Assembly: GCA_963806145.1 (NCBI GenBank)
Contig: CAWDXD010000005.1
Coordinates: 1-64,000 of the forward strand
DNA: 64,000 nucleotides
DNA from: DASXKD01 sp963806145
GTDB lineage: Bacteria; Actinomycetota; Actinomycetes; Streptosporangiales; Streptosporangiaceae
Direction: 5' to 3'
Of this stretch, positions 36,012 through 44,582 are shown piece by piece. Made by a program: the position numbers and the translations under genes. The notes under the pieces were generated by a model, which made no database searches, had not been told where the DNA came from, and was given only the letters and a program-made list of their open reading frames with translations. How positions within the stretch are numbered: the stretch's first letter is position 1; each line of letters opens with the position of its first letter.

Positions 36012-36791
36012 TCACGGCCGGCCGGGGCGGACCCTGCCCGGGCCGCGCCTGCGCGGGCGGGCGGCGAGTCCCCGGGTCACCGGCTCCCGGGCCGCGAGCG
36101 CGCGGGCCACGTCGGCGAACTGGCGGGCCCGGTGCACCTGGGATGCCCAGTCGTTGCCGGTGGCCCGGTGCGCGAGCGGCACCTCGACCTCGGTCACCCG
36201 CATCCCGGCCCTGAGCAGGTCGATGGTGAGCGCGGTCTCCACCCCGAACCCGGCCGCGAGCGGCCGGGCGGCCTCGAACGCGGTCCGGGTCAGACAGCGC
36301 TGACCGTTCAGCGGCTGGGCAGGCCGCCAGCCGGTGGCCCGCTCGATCCCCGCGCCGGACAATCCGACCACCAGGCCGTGCCCGCCCTGGCGGACCCGCT
36401 GCGCGAAGACCGCGATCGTCATGTCGGCCTCGCCCGCGCGCACCGGTTCGGTGAGCGGACCGGCCGCGCTCGCGGTCTCGCCCAGGTCCGCGTCCAGAAA
36501 CAGCAGATGCCGGGCATGGTGCGCGCCGGGCGGGGCATCGGTGGCTTCCAGCAGCCGGACGGCCTCGGCTCCCGTCTCCATCGCCGCCGCCTTGCCCCGG
36601 TTGCGGCTGTGCCGTAGCACCGTGGCCCCGGCACGACCGGCCCGCGCGGCGGTGTCGTCGGCAGAGCCGTCGTCGACGACGATAACCAGGTCGACTCCGG
36701 GCAGCCCGGCCGCGCCGGCCACCGTGGCCTCGATGCGGTCGGACTCGTTCCTGGCCGGAATGACGACTGCGACGTCACCGCTCGATGGCAT
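36012..36791 (-). CDS. Family 2 glycosyltransferase
   Basis: 259 residues of GT-A fold. The nucleotide-sugar side is VAVVIPARNESDRI with VIVVDDGSADDTA, and the metal site is FLDADLGET. Length and LNGQRCLTRTAF and GFGVETALTIDLL segments resemble actinobacterial GT2 enzymes such as glucosyl-3-phosphoglycerate synthase-like proteins, though the donor cannot be told. The C-terminus is a basic Arg/Pro/Gly-rich tail. It is followed upstream by an anti-sigma antagonist gene on the same strand. Confidence 0.88.
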   Translation of the reverse strand: MPSSGDVAVVIPARNESDRIEATVAGAAGLPGVDLVIVVDDGSADDTAARAGRAGATVLRHSRNRGKAAAMETGAEAVRLLEATDAPPGAHHARHLLFLDADLGETASAAGPLTEPVRAGEADMTIAVFAQRVRQGGHGLVVGLSGAGIERATGWRPAQPLNGQRCLTRTAFEAARPLAAGFGVETALTIDLLRAGMRVTEVEVPLAHRATGNDWASQVHRARQFADVARALAAREPVTRGLAARPRRRGPGRVRPGRP

Positions 36792-36830
36792 TGGTAGTCA
36801 GGGGCGCCCTGGGCCGGCCGAGATCGGTCG

Positions 36831-37178
36831 CTACTGGCCGGTGACCGCGGGGAGGTCGTCGTGGATGGTGAACACCGACTCCAGGCCGGTCACCTCCAGG
36901 ATCTTGCGCACGGGCGCGCGCGGCGCGGCGAGGGTCAGATCCCCGCCCCGCTCGGTGGCCAGCCGGTGTCCGGCCAGCAGCACGTTCATGCCGGTGGAGT
37001 CGCAGAACTCGACCGCGGACATGTCCACCACGATGTGCGCCGACTTGCCGGCTGCCAGGGCGGACGTGAGTTCGCTCTGCAGCTTCGGCGCCGTGTACAG
37101 GTCGATCTCGCCAGCAAGGGCAAGGACAACGTGATCCCCCTGGGAACGGCTTGACACCCTCAACTCCACGTGCCGCAC
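36831..37178 (-). CDS. Anti-anti-sigma factor (STAS domain)
   Basis: 115 residues, one STAS domain. The strand VLALAGEIDLYTAPKLQSEL and the phosphorylation-site loop VEFCDSTGMNVLLAGH with the expected Ser are typical of SpoIIAA/RsbV. Such proteins release a sigma factor when an RsbW-type kinase dephosphorylates or lets go of them. No intact RsbW kinase lies next to it, but the relic of one is found near 38.85 kb. The ATG at 37178 precedes the GT2 gene in the same direction by 40 bases. Confidence 0.93.
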   Translation of the reverse strand: MRHVELRVSSRSQGDHVVLALAGEIDLYTAPKLQSELTSALAAGKSAHIVVDMSAVEFCDSTGMNVLLAGHRLATERGGDLTLAAPRAPVRKILEVTGLESVFTIHDDLPAVTGQ

Positions 37179-37302
37179 CTTACCGGTCCCAGCCTCCGGC
37201 GACCATAGCCTCTGCTCAGGAGTGGCTTAATAAACGCTGTGAGCTGGCCGGCTTGTCACAGATCGCCCTGCTGTGTACCTCCGGACGAGGTCCGCGCCGG
37301 GA

Positions 37303-38658
37303 TCAGCGCGCCCGGGCTCCGGCCCGGGACAGTCCGGCCAGGTGGGCCGTCTCGGCACCGGCCGGTGCCAGCGGCACGACTTCCGGCGCCACGGCGGTCT
37401 CCTCTCCCGGAGCGGAGCCCTCCCCGGTCACGAGGGTCAGCGCCGGAGCGGCCGTCTCCGCCATTGCCACGCTGTCCCGGCTGACCGGGCAGGACAGTGC
37501 CCGCGGCCCGCCACGGGCTCCGAGTTCGCCGCCCGGGATCCTGATCACCTCGACGCCGGCCGCCTCCAGCCGGGCATTGGTCTCCACGTTGCGCTCATAA
37601 CAGAGCATCAGCCGCCGGTCCACGGCCAGTGCGTTGCCGCCGTCGTCCCACTGCCGCTGCGACGCGGCGGGCGGGTCCATTCCGGTGCTGATCACGGTCA
37701 GCGCCTCGACGCCCATCGCCCGGGCCGCCGATTCCAGGAACGGCATCGGCCGCGACAGCCGTAGCTCGCCGTCGGCACAGGTGATGACGTGCGCCTGGAG
37801 GACGTAACCGAGGGCGGGGAACATCAGCACCGTGTCCCTGTCGATCACGGTGCAGACGGTGTCCAGCCGGGCGCCCTCGGGGAGCTGGCGCAGCGGCACG
37901 GCTAGCACGCTGGTGGCCAGGCCCGCCTGGAACAGGCGGCTGGCGAGGCATTCCACACCGGCCGCCGTGGTCCGCTCCCCGATGCCCGCGGCGATGACTC
38001 CGGGTGCGAGCTGGAGCAGGTCACCGGTGTCGAGCGGCTCCTGTTCGGGACCGTAGACGCAGGCCACCCCGGCGAACCGCGGGTGGTGCCGGTACACGGT
38101 CCTGATCAGGGCCGCCTCACGCCGCCTGGGCCCCTCGATACTGGCCATCGCGACCGCGGCGCCGATCCACAGATGGGAGTCCCGCAGGAACATCAGGTTG
38201 GGCAGCGGCGGGATCACGAAGTCGTGCCGGTCCATCAGCCCGAAGACGACACCCTTCCCGGGCCGGAACTCCTCCCGGGACAGCCCGGTCACCAGCACGT
38301 GAGCCAGATCCTCTGGGTCCAGGCCCGCAAGGTGGCTGCCCAGGTCGGCGCGGAGCCGCTCGCCGAGTTGCTGCGAGCTGAGCACCGCCACGATCGCCTC
38401 GGCCCGTGCGGTGGGGTACTCCATCACGTCCTGCAGCAGCTCCATGACGTAGAGCACCTCGACGCCGCGGTCGCGCAGGCACTGCGCCGCTATGTCGTGC
38501 TCCTGCTGGGCCCGGGCCATCCAGGGCAGTCCGGGGTAGCACAACCGGTCTTTGGTGCGGGGGGTGATGCGCAGCAACTCGGCGCCGGGACGGTGGGCTA
38601 GCACCGTCCTGAGGTGCCCGACCTCGCTGTCGACGCCATGAATGTGGCCCACAAGCAA
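37303..38658 (-). CDS. Arginine deiminase homologue with replaced catalytic residues
   Basis: 451 residues, with arginine-deiminase fold throughout (MFLRDSHLWIGAAVAM, GIGERTTAAG, RLDTVCTVIDRD, NARLEAAGVEVIRIPGGELG). Compared with Pseudomonas ADI the guanidinium-binding Asp is kept (D160) and D280 is kept (D266), but Glu224 is Asp210, His278 is Arg264 and the nucleophile Cys406 is Ala387 in RGGPRALSCP. The codons are unambiguous (CGG and GCA). A Cys lies three residues further, at 390. A C-terminal tail of about 55 Ala-rich residues is extra. It should therefore not deiminate arginine by the usual mechanism; a regulatory or binding role is more likely. The start is the ATG at 38658. Confidence 0.9.
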   Translation of the reverse strand: MLVGHIHGVDSEVGHLRTVLAHRPGAELLRITPRTKDRLCYPGLPWMARAQQEHDIAAQCLRDRGVEVLYVMELLQDVMEYPTARAEAIVAVLSSQQLGERLRADLGSHLAGLDPEDLAHVLVTGLSREEFRPGKGVVFGLMDRHDFVIPPLPNLMFLRDSHLWIGAAVAMASIEGPRRREAALIRTVYRHHPRFAGVACVYGPEQEPLDTGDLLQLAPGVIAAGIGERTTAAGVECLASRLFQAGLATSVLAVPLRQLPEGARLDTVCTVIDRDTVLMFPALGYVLQAHVITCADGELRLSRPMPFLESAARAMGVEALTVISTGMDPPAASQRQWDDGGNALAVDRRLMLCYERNVETNARLEAAGVEVIRIPGGELGARGGPRALSCPVSRDSVAMAETAAPALTLVTGEGSAPGEETAVAPEVVPLAPAGAETAHLAGLSRAGARAR

Positions 38659-39200
38659 AACCCCCGCTCTGCGTGCCGGGGCCCGCGGCCGGACATCCCG
38701 TCGCTGGGAGTATCACCGGTTTACCCGCGGATTACGCCTCGCTGGCGGACCGAGCATGGCCGTTGACCCAGCCGGGCCCGCGGCACGGCGGCGCGGGCAG
38801 GATGGCCCAGACCGTCAGCCCTGCGGGGAGTCCCGGACGCCCCAGGTGCTGGCGAGGCAATCCACGACGGCCAGGCCGCGCCCGCCCAGGGCGGACGGTG
38901 ACGGGTGGCTGGCGCATGGGCGGGTGGGGCCGCCTATCACGATGGTGACCAGGCCGCTTTCCGCAGGTCAGCGGCGAGTTGCCAGCGGGCGGTATAGAGA
39001 TATTGGTACGGAACGGAGTTTTCATGATGCAGTGAGTCACGAAGAGTCTGGTATTGCCGGGTCCAGTGCGCCGATGCGGCTAGCATGGGTTCGTCGTGGC
39101 GGCCTCGGGCCGGGGGGATTCGCCGGGATGCCAGGGCCCGATGAGCGCAGCGCCCGTACGACGGGTGCTGGCCGGTTGACATGCTGGACGAGGTGAATTG
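38659..39200. other. Intergenic region with an RsbW-type relic
   Basis: About 540 bases with no intact gene. The minus strand carries the kinase remnant described at 38819-38889. The rest shows no motif or structure I can assign. Confidence 0.5.
38819..38889 (-). pseudogene. Relic of an RsbW-type HATPase anti-sigma kinase
   Basis: A short frame reads GGRGLAVVDCLASTWGVRDS and then continues in another frame as LTVWAILPAP. The G2-box and following helix are characteristic of RsbW/SpoIIAB-like HATPases. No N-box, start or full ATP-lid is present. It lies upstream of the arginine-deiminase homologue and near the STAS protein. Confidence 0.55.
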
Positions 39201-41291
39201 ATGGGACGGGCCGACCCCGATCGGTCTGGCCACCCGGCGGCAGCGGGAACACTGGACTCCGGTGAGCAGGCTGCTGAGGCGACGGGACAGACCCAAGGGC
39301 AGGGGGAAGACGCGGCCGGGCAGGCCGGGGCACGTCCGTCATGGGTCCGCGCGGCCGTGCCGCATCCGCGGCAAGCGGTGTCCGGCTCCGCACGGATAGG
39401 CCGGGCCCTCCGTAGTCCCCTGGCCCGGCAGGCCGGCATCCTGCTCTGCTTCATCGCCGCCGGGGTACTGGTGACGATCCCGCTGGCGGCCAACCTGGCC
39501 GGCCGGATACCGGCCGCCAGGGACCCGGCCAGCTACGTGTGGGACTTCTGGTGGGTCGCGCACCAGGTCACCCACCTTGGCAACCCGTGGTTCACCCCGC
39601 TGATGGCGGCACCGGTCGGGGTCCAGCTCGGCTTCCACACGATGATGCCGCTGCCCGGCGTGCTGTTCACCCCGGTCACCCTGGCCTTCGGCCCGGCGTT
39701 CTCCTACAACCTGTGGACCGTGATACTGCCCGGGCTGCTCTGTTATGCGATGTACCGGGCGGCCCGGCTGTGGCTGCGCTCGGCCACCGGCGCGGTCGGG
39801 GCCGCGGTGTTCTTCGGCCTGTCCTGCATGCTCACCCAGCAGGACTGGTACCACCTGAACATCGCGCTCGGGGCGATCTTCCTGCCGATGGCCCTGGAGG
39901 CGTCGGTGCGGTTGCGCCGCCGGCCCGGGCGGCGGCAGGCGATCATCCTGGGCCTGGTCATGGGCGTCGCCGTGCTCACCGACCAGGAGTCCGCGGTGCT
40001 CGCCGCGATCGTGGTCGGGCTGGTGCTGCTGCCCTGGCTGCTGCGCCGGCCCGGGTGGGAGCGGCTGTGGCCGGTGCTGCTGGCCTGTGTGGCCGGCGCC
40101 GTGATTGCCAGCCCGCAGATCATCGCCATGCTCCAGGAGATCGTGGGCTCGCACGGCGGCCTGTCGATCCCGCCGGACAAGCTGGCCGTGTCGTACAAGC
40201 AGTACGGGATCGGCCTGCCCGGGATGTTCACGCCCACGCCGCGGGTGACCACATTCGAGCTCGACCCACTGGCCAGCCCGTTCCTGCACGGCCGCGACAA
40301 CGAGGGCATGCCGATGTTCGGCACCACGCTGACCGTGCTCGCGCTGCTCGGCCTGGTAGCGAGCTGGCGGCGCCGGTCCGCGTGGCAGCTCGCCGCGCTG
40401 TGGATCGGGTGCGCGGCGCTCGCCCTTGGCACTTCGCTGTGGATCGGCAAGCACCAGTACCTGCCGCTGTCCTCGGTGTGGAACGGGGTGCGGGTGTCCG
40501 GCCTGATGCCGTACACCTGGTTCGTCCGGTTGCCGGGGCTGTCCAGCTTCCGGGAGGCCGACCGGCTGGCGATCCTCGGGTTGCTGCCCGCCGCGCTGCT
40601 CGCCGGGGCGGCGGTCGAGTGGTGCCGGTACCACGCGAAACCGTTGCTCGCCGTGATAGCGGTCGGCGCCATCCTCGAGTCCGGCTACGCCGGCTACAGC
40701 GGGGACGTACGGAAGGTGAGCACGATCCCGGTCAGCTACCCGGGCGTGGACCGTGGCATCCTGAACGACCATTCCGGCTCGATCGTGCTCGACCTGCCGT
40801 TCGGGCTGCGCGGCGGGATCCCGGTCGATGGGGTGCCGTTCTTCCCTCAGGCACTGGTGATGGCCACCGAGGACGGTCACCCGCGCTCGATCGCCTACAC
40901 CTCCCGGGTGCCGAAGCCGACTATCAACGCGATCAACAACCACCCGTTCTACGCGGCGCTGATCGACGCGGAGCACGAGGTGGCGCAAACGTGCCCGTGG
41001 CGGGCGCCCGGGCAGCAGGGGGCGCTGAACCTGTGCGACCATCCGAGCGGGGTGTCGCTGCCCGATGCCGGGGTCGCGGTGAACAAGGTCTCGGCGTATC
41101 TCACCCCGGCGCGGCTGGCCGCCGCCCGGGCGGACGCCGCCCGGATGAACATCGGCTGGGCCGTGGTGTGGAAGCGTAACGGCAGCGTCAGCAGGTTCCT
41201 GCTCACGTTCCTGCACGAGACCGGGTTCCGGTTCGCCTACCTGCACCAGGTTCACGACAAGGACACCGTGCTGGTCTACAAGCGGGCATAG
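39201..41291 (+). CDS. Large polytopic membrane protein (GT-C-like)
   Basis: About 696 residues. A charged N-terminus of about 70 residues is followed by 10-12 hydrophobic helices and a large soluble C-terminal part after about residue 490. The first extracellular loop has ARDPASYVWDFWWVAHQV, with acidic and aromatic residues as in the GT-C glycosyltransferase loop. The family is common in actinobacteria but not biochemically defined. The ATG at 39201 is favoured (a TTG directly before it is the longer frame). A possible role is transfer of a lipid-linked sugar at the membrane. Confidence 0.75.
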   Translation: MGRADPDRSGHPAAAGTLDSGEQAAEATGQTQGQGEDAAGQAGARPSWVRAAVPHPRQAVSGSARIGRALRSPLARQAGILLCFIAAGVLVTIPLAANLAGRIPAARDPASYVWDFWWVAHQVTHLGNPWFTPLMAAPVGVQLGFHTMMPLPGVLFTPVTLAFGPAFSYNLWTVILPGLLCYAMYRAARLWLRSATGAVGAAVFFGLSCMLTQQDWYHLNIALGAIFLPMALEASVRLRRRPGRRQAIILGLVMGVAVLTDQESAVLAAIVVGLVLLPWLLRRPGWERLWPVLLACVAGAVIASPQIIAMLQEIVGSHGGLSIPPDKLAVSYKQYGIGLPGMFTPTPRVTTFELDPLASPFLHGRDNEGMPMFGTTLTVLALLGLVASWRRRSAWQLAALWIGCAALALGTSLWIGKHQYLPLSSVWNGVRVSGLMPYTWFVRLPGLSSFREADRLAILGLLPAALLAGAAVEWCRYHAKPLLAVIAVGAILESGYAGYSGDVRKVSTIPVSYPGVDRGILNDHSGSIVLDLPFGLRGGIPVDGVPFFPQALVMATEDGHPRSIAYTSRVPKPTINAINNHPFYAALIDAEHEVAQTCPWRAPGQQGALNLCDHPSGVSLPDAGVAVNKVSAYLTPARLAAARADAARMNIGWAVVWKRNGSVSRFLLTFLHETGFRFAYLHQVHDKDTVLVYKRA

Positions 41292-41360
41292 CGTCTGGGG
41301 TTCCGGCGAGGATTTCCGCTCGGCAGTATGCAGATCAGCGGACGGCAGAGTTAAAGGGTT

Positions 41361-41858
41361 GTGAGCAACCAGCAGACGGAGTTCGCGGACTTCTTCCAGG
41401 CTAGCTGGGCGCCTTGCCTGCGGGCGGTGATGGCGGTCGTTGGCAGCCAGCAACTGGCCGAAGACCAGGTGGCGGAGGCGTTCGCCAAAGCCTGGGTCTC
41501 GTGGCGGAAGGTCCGCCGTCATCCGGCTCCGCGGGCGTGGGTGGTGCGCACCGCGCTCAACGCCGGCGCGTCGTGGTGGCGGCGGCGGCACCGCGAACAG
41601 CCCCTGGCTGACCACGACTTGACGGCTCCCAGCGACCTTGGCGGTGGCCTCGATGCCACCTTGCTCACGGCGATATGGCGCCTGCCTGCCCGGCAGCGTG
41701 AGGTGATCGCGCTGCGAATCTTCCTTGATCTGGACACCGCCACCATCGCCAGGCAGCTGGGGATCGAGGCTGGAACGGTCCGGATGCACCTGTCGCGGGG
41801 CGTCACGGCGCTGCGCCACGAGCTCACCCCAGCTAAGAACATGGAGGCCGGTCAATGA
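41361..41858 (+). CDS. SigE-type RNA polymerase sigma factor (sigma-70 family)
   Basis: 165 residues. Region 2 lies at about 10-60 (FADFFQASWAPCLRAVMAVV, DQVAEAFAKAWVSW), and region 4 at about 105-155 (LPARQREVIALRIFLDLDTA, GIEAGTVRMHLSRGVTALR). It resembles the SigE-family group of small ECF-like factors abundant in actinomycetes. The start is a GTG at 41361. Its stop overlaps the start of the next gene (ATGA), which encodes a single-span membrane protein and could be the matching anti-sigma factor. Confidence 0.9.
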   Translation: MSNQQTEFADFFQASWAPCLRAVMAVVGSQQLAEDQVAEAFAKAWVSWRKVRRHPAPRAWVVRTALNAGASWWRRRHREQPLADHDLTAPSDLGGGLDATLLTAIWRLPARQREVIALRIFLDLDTATIARQLGIEAGTVRMHLSRGVTALRHELTPAKNMEAGQ

Positions 41859-42568
41859 ACGTCCACGACGAAATGAGCGACACCGAGGTGCTGCGCGCCG
41901 CGTCCGACTCCCTCTCCGGAATCCCCGTGGCCAGCCCCCCAGATGTGGCGGCGATCATGGCCAGGGGCCGCGCACGCCGGACGCGCCGGCTCTCCGCCGT
42001 CGCGGGCGTGTCGGTGGTCGGCGCCGCCGCGGGTACCGCGCTGGCACTCGGCCTGACCGGCGTGCTCGGCCCGGCCGGTACACCCGGCACGATCCGGACC
42101 GCGGCCTTCACCCTCGTCAGCAACGCCAACGGCACGGCCACGCTGACCATCAACCCGAAGGAACTGCTCGACCCCGCGGCCCTGCAGAGCGACCTGGCGC
42201 AATACGGCATCCCGGCGAAGGTCACCTCCGGCAGCTTCTGCTCCTCAGATCCCCCGCCGGCCGGCTTCTCGCAGGTCGTGTCGTTCCAGCCGGCCGGGCC
42301 GGGCACCGTGACGCCGCAATCGGGTGTGCAGCCCACCATCACGATCGACCCGTCGGCCATGCCAGCGGGCGGAGAGCTCAGCTTCGGCTACTTCCAGCTC
42401 AGCTCGGGCGCGTACTCGGGCGAGCAGCAGGCCGAGCTCGTGCTGATCAACACGAACTCCTACACCTGCACCAGCACCCCGCCTGACCCTAACGGCCCAC
42501 CCGACGGCTACGGCCAATCTGACAGCTTCGGGCTGCTGTACGGCGGCCCCGGCCCGGCCGGGCCGTAA
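41855..42568 (+). CDS. Single-span membrane protein, possible anti-sigma factor
   Basis: 237 residues. A cytoplasmic part of about 50 residues (MSDTEVLRAASDSLSGIPVA) precedes one hydrophobic helix (VAGVSVVGAAAGTALALGL) and an external domain of about 160 residues rich in Gly, Ser, Thr and Pro with two Cys. It starts in an ATGA overlap with the sigma factor, so the pair is translationally coupled, which suits an anti-sigma/sigma pair. No known anti-sigma motif such as HxxxCxxC is present, so the role is inferred from context. Confidence 0.7.
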   Translation: MNVHDEMSDTEVLRAASDSLSGIPVASPPDVAAIMARGRARRTRRLSAVAGVSVVGAAAGTALALGLTGVLGPAGTPGTIRTAAFTLVSNANGTATLTINPKELLDPAALQSDLAQYGIPAKVTSGSFCSSDPPPAGFSQVVSFQPAGPGTVTPQSGVQPTITIDPSAMPAGGELSFGYFQLSSGAYSGEQQAELVLINTNSYTCTSTPPDPNGPPDGYGQSDSFGLLYGGPGPAGP

Positions 42569-42583
42569 TCGGCCGCGAGCCTG

Positions 42584-42625
42584 GGCTGCCCTTCCTGTCC
42601 CGGGGCGCCGGGGGGAAGGGCAGCC
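42584..42625 (+). terminator. Hairpin after the sigma operon
   Basis: GGCTGCCCTTCC at 42584-42595 pairs perfectly with GGAAGGGCAGCC at 42614-42625, a 12-base stem with an 18-base loop and no U-run. It starts 15 bases after the stop of the membrane gene. Confidence 0.7.
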
Positions 42626-42705
42626 TGCTCCCGCGATCCCGGATGACCTCATACGGCTGAGCCGCGGGTACGGGAGCCTGGTCCCGGGCCGGTCGGGGGT
42701 GCGCG

Positions 42706-43284
42706 TCAGCCTTGGCCGTTCGCGGGCGGAGTGGCGGCCAGCAGGCCCTCGGCGGCGAGGCCGCGGAGCACGCCGCGCAGGCCCAGGACCAGGCCGGCCC
42801 GTTCCTCGGCGGTCAGCCCGGCGAGGATGCGCTCCTGGCGGGACTGCCACGCCTGCCAGAGCCGGTCGGCGACGGCGCGCCCCTGCGGGGTGAGGTAAAG
42901 GCGGACATAGCGATGGTTCCGCTCGTCCCGCCCCCGGCGGATCCAGCCCTTGCTCTCCAGGCTGGCGGCCAGCCGGCTCACCGTGCTCTTCTCCAGGCCG
43001 AGCAGGGCCGCCAGCTGGCCCTGGGCGATGCCGTGCGCCGCGAGCAGTTCGGTCAGCGCGCGGGCCTCCGAGGCCGTCACGGCGGGAGAACCACCCGGAA
43101 CGGTGCGGCCCGGCCCGGTGCCAGCCGGCCCGGTGCTGCCTGGAACGGTGCCGCCCGGAACGGCGCCGGCCCGGTGGTCGTTCCTGGCCTCCCGAGAGCC
43201 TGGCGGGACGGGACCCGGGCTCAGCATGCGCAGCAGCAGTCCGAGAAGCTGGTCAAGCTCCGGGCCGGCCAATGCGGGATCCAT
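42706..43284 (-). CDS. MarR-family transcriptional regulator
   Basis: About 192 residues. The winged helix shows as AAHGIAQGQLAALLGLEKST, VSRLAASLESKGWIRRGRDE and a wing RYVRLYLTPQGRAV. Between helix 1 and the DNA-binding part is a Gly/Pro/Thr-rich insert of about 50 residues (residues 25-70), unusual for MarR proteins. The ATG at 43284 is taken as start. It is divergent from the tagG-like gene, with two matching operators in between, so it probably represses the exporter and itself. Confidence 0.88.
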   Translation of the reverse strand: MDPALAGPELDQLLGLLLRMLSPGPVPPGSREARNDHRAGAVPGGTVPGSTGPAGTGPGRTVPGGSPAVTASEARALTELLAAHGIAQGQLAALLGLEKSTVSRLAASLESKGWIRRGRDERNHRYVRLYLTPQGRAVADRLWQAWQSRQERILAGLTAEERAGLVLGLRGVLRGLAAEGLLAATPPANGQG

Positions 43285-43290
43285 AGGGAC

Positions 43291-43351
43291 AGTTGTACCC
43301 CACAACTCAGCTCGTGGTACCTTCGACCCGTGAGAGTTGCGCCATACAACT
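43291..43351. promoter_or_regulatory. Two MarR-type operators between marR and the tagGH genes
   Basis: AGTTGTACCCCACAACT at 43291-43307 is a perfect inverted repeat of AGTTGT with a five-base spacer. AGTTGCGCCATACAACT at 43335-43351 is the same with one mismatch. The centres are 44 bases apart, about four helical turns. MarR sites typically have TTG..CAA cores of this kind. Confidence 0.75.
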
Positions 43352-43397
43352 ACGGATTCGGCCGGCATACCCGCTCGCAGACCATAAGCTCACCGCT

Positions 43398-44582
43398 GTG
43401 ACTAACCGAGGACGCCTGAGCGCGCCCGGCGGCCTGACCAAGCCGGGCAGCCTGAGCGGCCCTGGCGGCCTGCCGGACAATGGCGCCCCGGCCGGCCCGG
43501 GGTCCGCGAGCGCGACCGCCCTCGCTACCGAGCCGGCCGAGGTCTACCTGGCCGAGGAAGGGGTCCCGGGCGGCGGCGGGCTGACCGACTACGCCAAGCG
43601 GCACAAGCTCGAACCGGCCTCCGCCCGGCCGCCCGCGTTCAAGTACCTACGCATGCTGTGGCAGCGGCGGCAGTTCATCACCGGCTTCGCCACCGCGAGC
43701 AACGTGGCGATGTACAGCGAGGCGCGGCTGGGCCAGCTATGGCAGGTACTGACCCCGCTGCTGAACGCGGCCGTGTACTTCCTGATCTTCGGCGTGCTTC
43801 TCCACGTCAGCCGGGGAGTGCCGGACTACATCACGTTCCTGGTCACCGGCATCTTCGTGTTCAACTTCACCCAGCGCGTCTGTATCACCTCGTCGGTGGT
43901 GATGCGGGACAACCTGCCGCTGATCAGGGCACTCCCGTTCCCCCGCGGCTGCCTGCCGCTCGGCTACGTGATCATCGAGTTTCAGCAGTTGCTGCTCTCG
44001 TTCGGCGTGCTGTTCGTGATCATCCTCGCCTACGGCGAGCCGTTCACCTGGTACTGGTTCCTGATCCTGCCGATCCTGGCGATGCAGACCCTGTTCAACG
44101 TCGGGTGTGCGTTCATCCTGGCGCGCTGGGGCTCTGGCTTCGACGACGTCAGCCAGTTGCTGCCATTTGTCATCCGCACCTGGATGTACGCCTCCGGCGT
44201 GATCTTCAGCATCACGACCTCGCTCGCGCTGGTGCCGACCCAGTCGCTGTACAACCACAAGCACCTGGCCTACCTGCTGCAGATCAACCCCGCGGCCGTG
44301 TACATCACGCTGATCAGGAACGCTCTGCTGACCAGCCAGCGCATCAGCATGCCGGGCTACCACGCGTTCAACGCGTTGAAGTGCGCGATGTACGGCAACC
44401 CGGCGAAGTACCACATACCGCCGGACGTGTTCGCGAACAAGGTCATCTACTACAGCTCCTACTGCAAGCCGATCGTCACCCAGCAGGCCCTCTGGGGGTA
44501 TGCGGCCGGGTGGGCCGTGGTCGCGGCCGTGGCCGGCTTCTTCTTCTTCTGGTGGGCCGAGACGAGGTACGGCCGTGGCTGA
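43398..44582 (+). CDS. ABC-2 type polysaccharide exporter permease (TagG-like)
   Basis: About 394 residues. The first ~85 are Gly/Pro/Ala-rich with repeated PGGL/PGSL units and are probably disordered. The membrane part has the ABC-2 start ARLGQLWQVLTPLLNAAVYF and helices including VTGIFVFNFTQRVCITSSVV, typical of TagG/Wzm exporters. The GTG at 43398 is my choice; the longer frame begins at a TTG inside the first operator. It should move teichoic acid-like or other glycopolymer across the membrane with the next gene's ATPase. The exported polymer is unknown. Confidence 0.85.
   Translation: MTNRGRLSAPGGLTKPGSLSGPGGLPDNGAPAGPGSASATALATEPAEVYLAEEGVPGGGGLTDYAKRHKLEPASARPPAFKYLRMLWQRRQFITGFATASNVAMYSEARLGQLWQVLTPLLNAAVYFLIFGVLLHVSRGVPDYITFLVTGIFVFNFTQRVCITSSVVMRDNLPLIRALPFPRGCLPLGYVIIEFQQLLLSFGVLFVIILAYGEPFTWYWFLILPILAMQTLFNVGCAFILARWGSGFDDVSQLLPFVIRTWMYASGVIFSITTSLALVPTQSLYNHKHLAYLLQINPAAVYITLIRNALLTSQRISMPGYHAFNALKCAMYGNPAKYHIPPDVFANKVIYYSSYCKPIVTQQALWGYAAGWAVVAAVAGFFFFWWAETRYGRG

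Noticed and set aside
39339..41855. An 838-codon minus-strand open frame
   Set aside because: It is the shadow of the membrane protein and sigma-factor genes on the plus strand; it lacks any motif.
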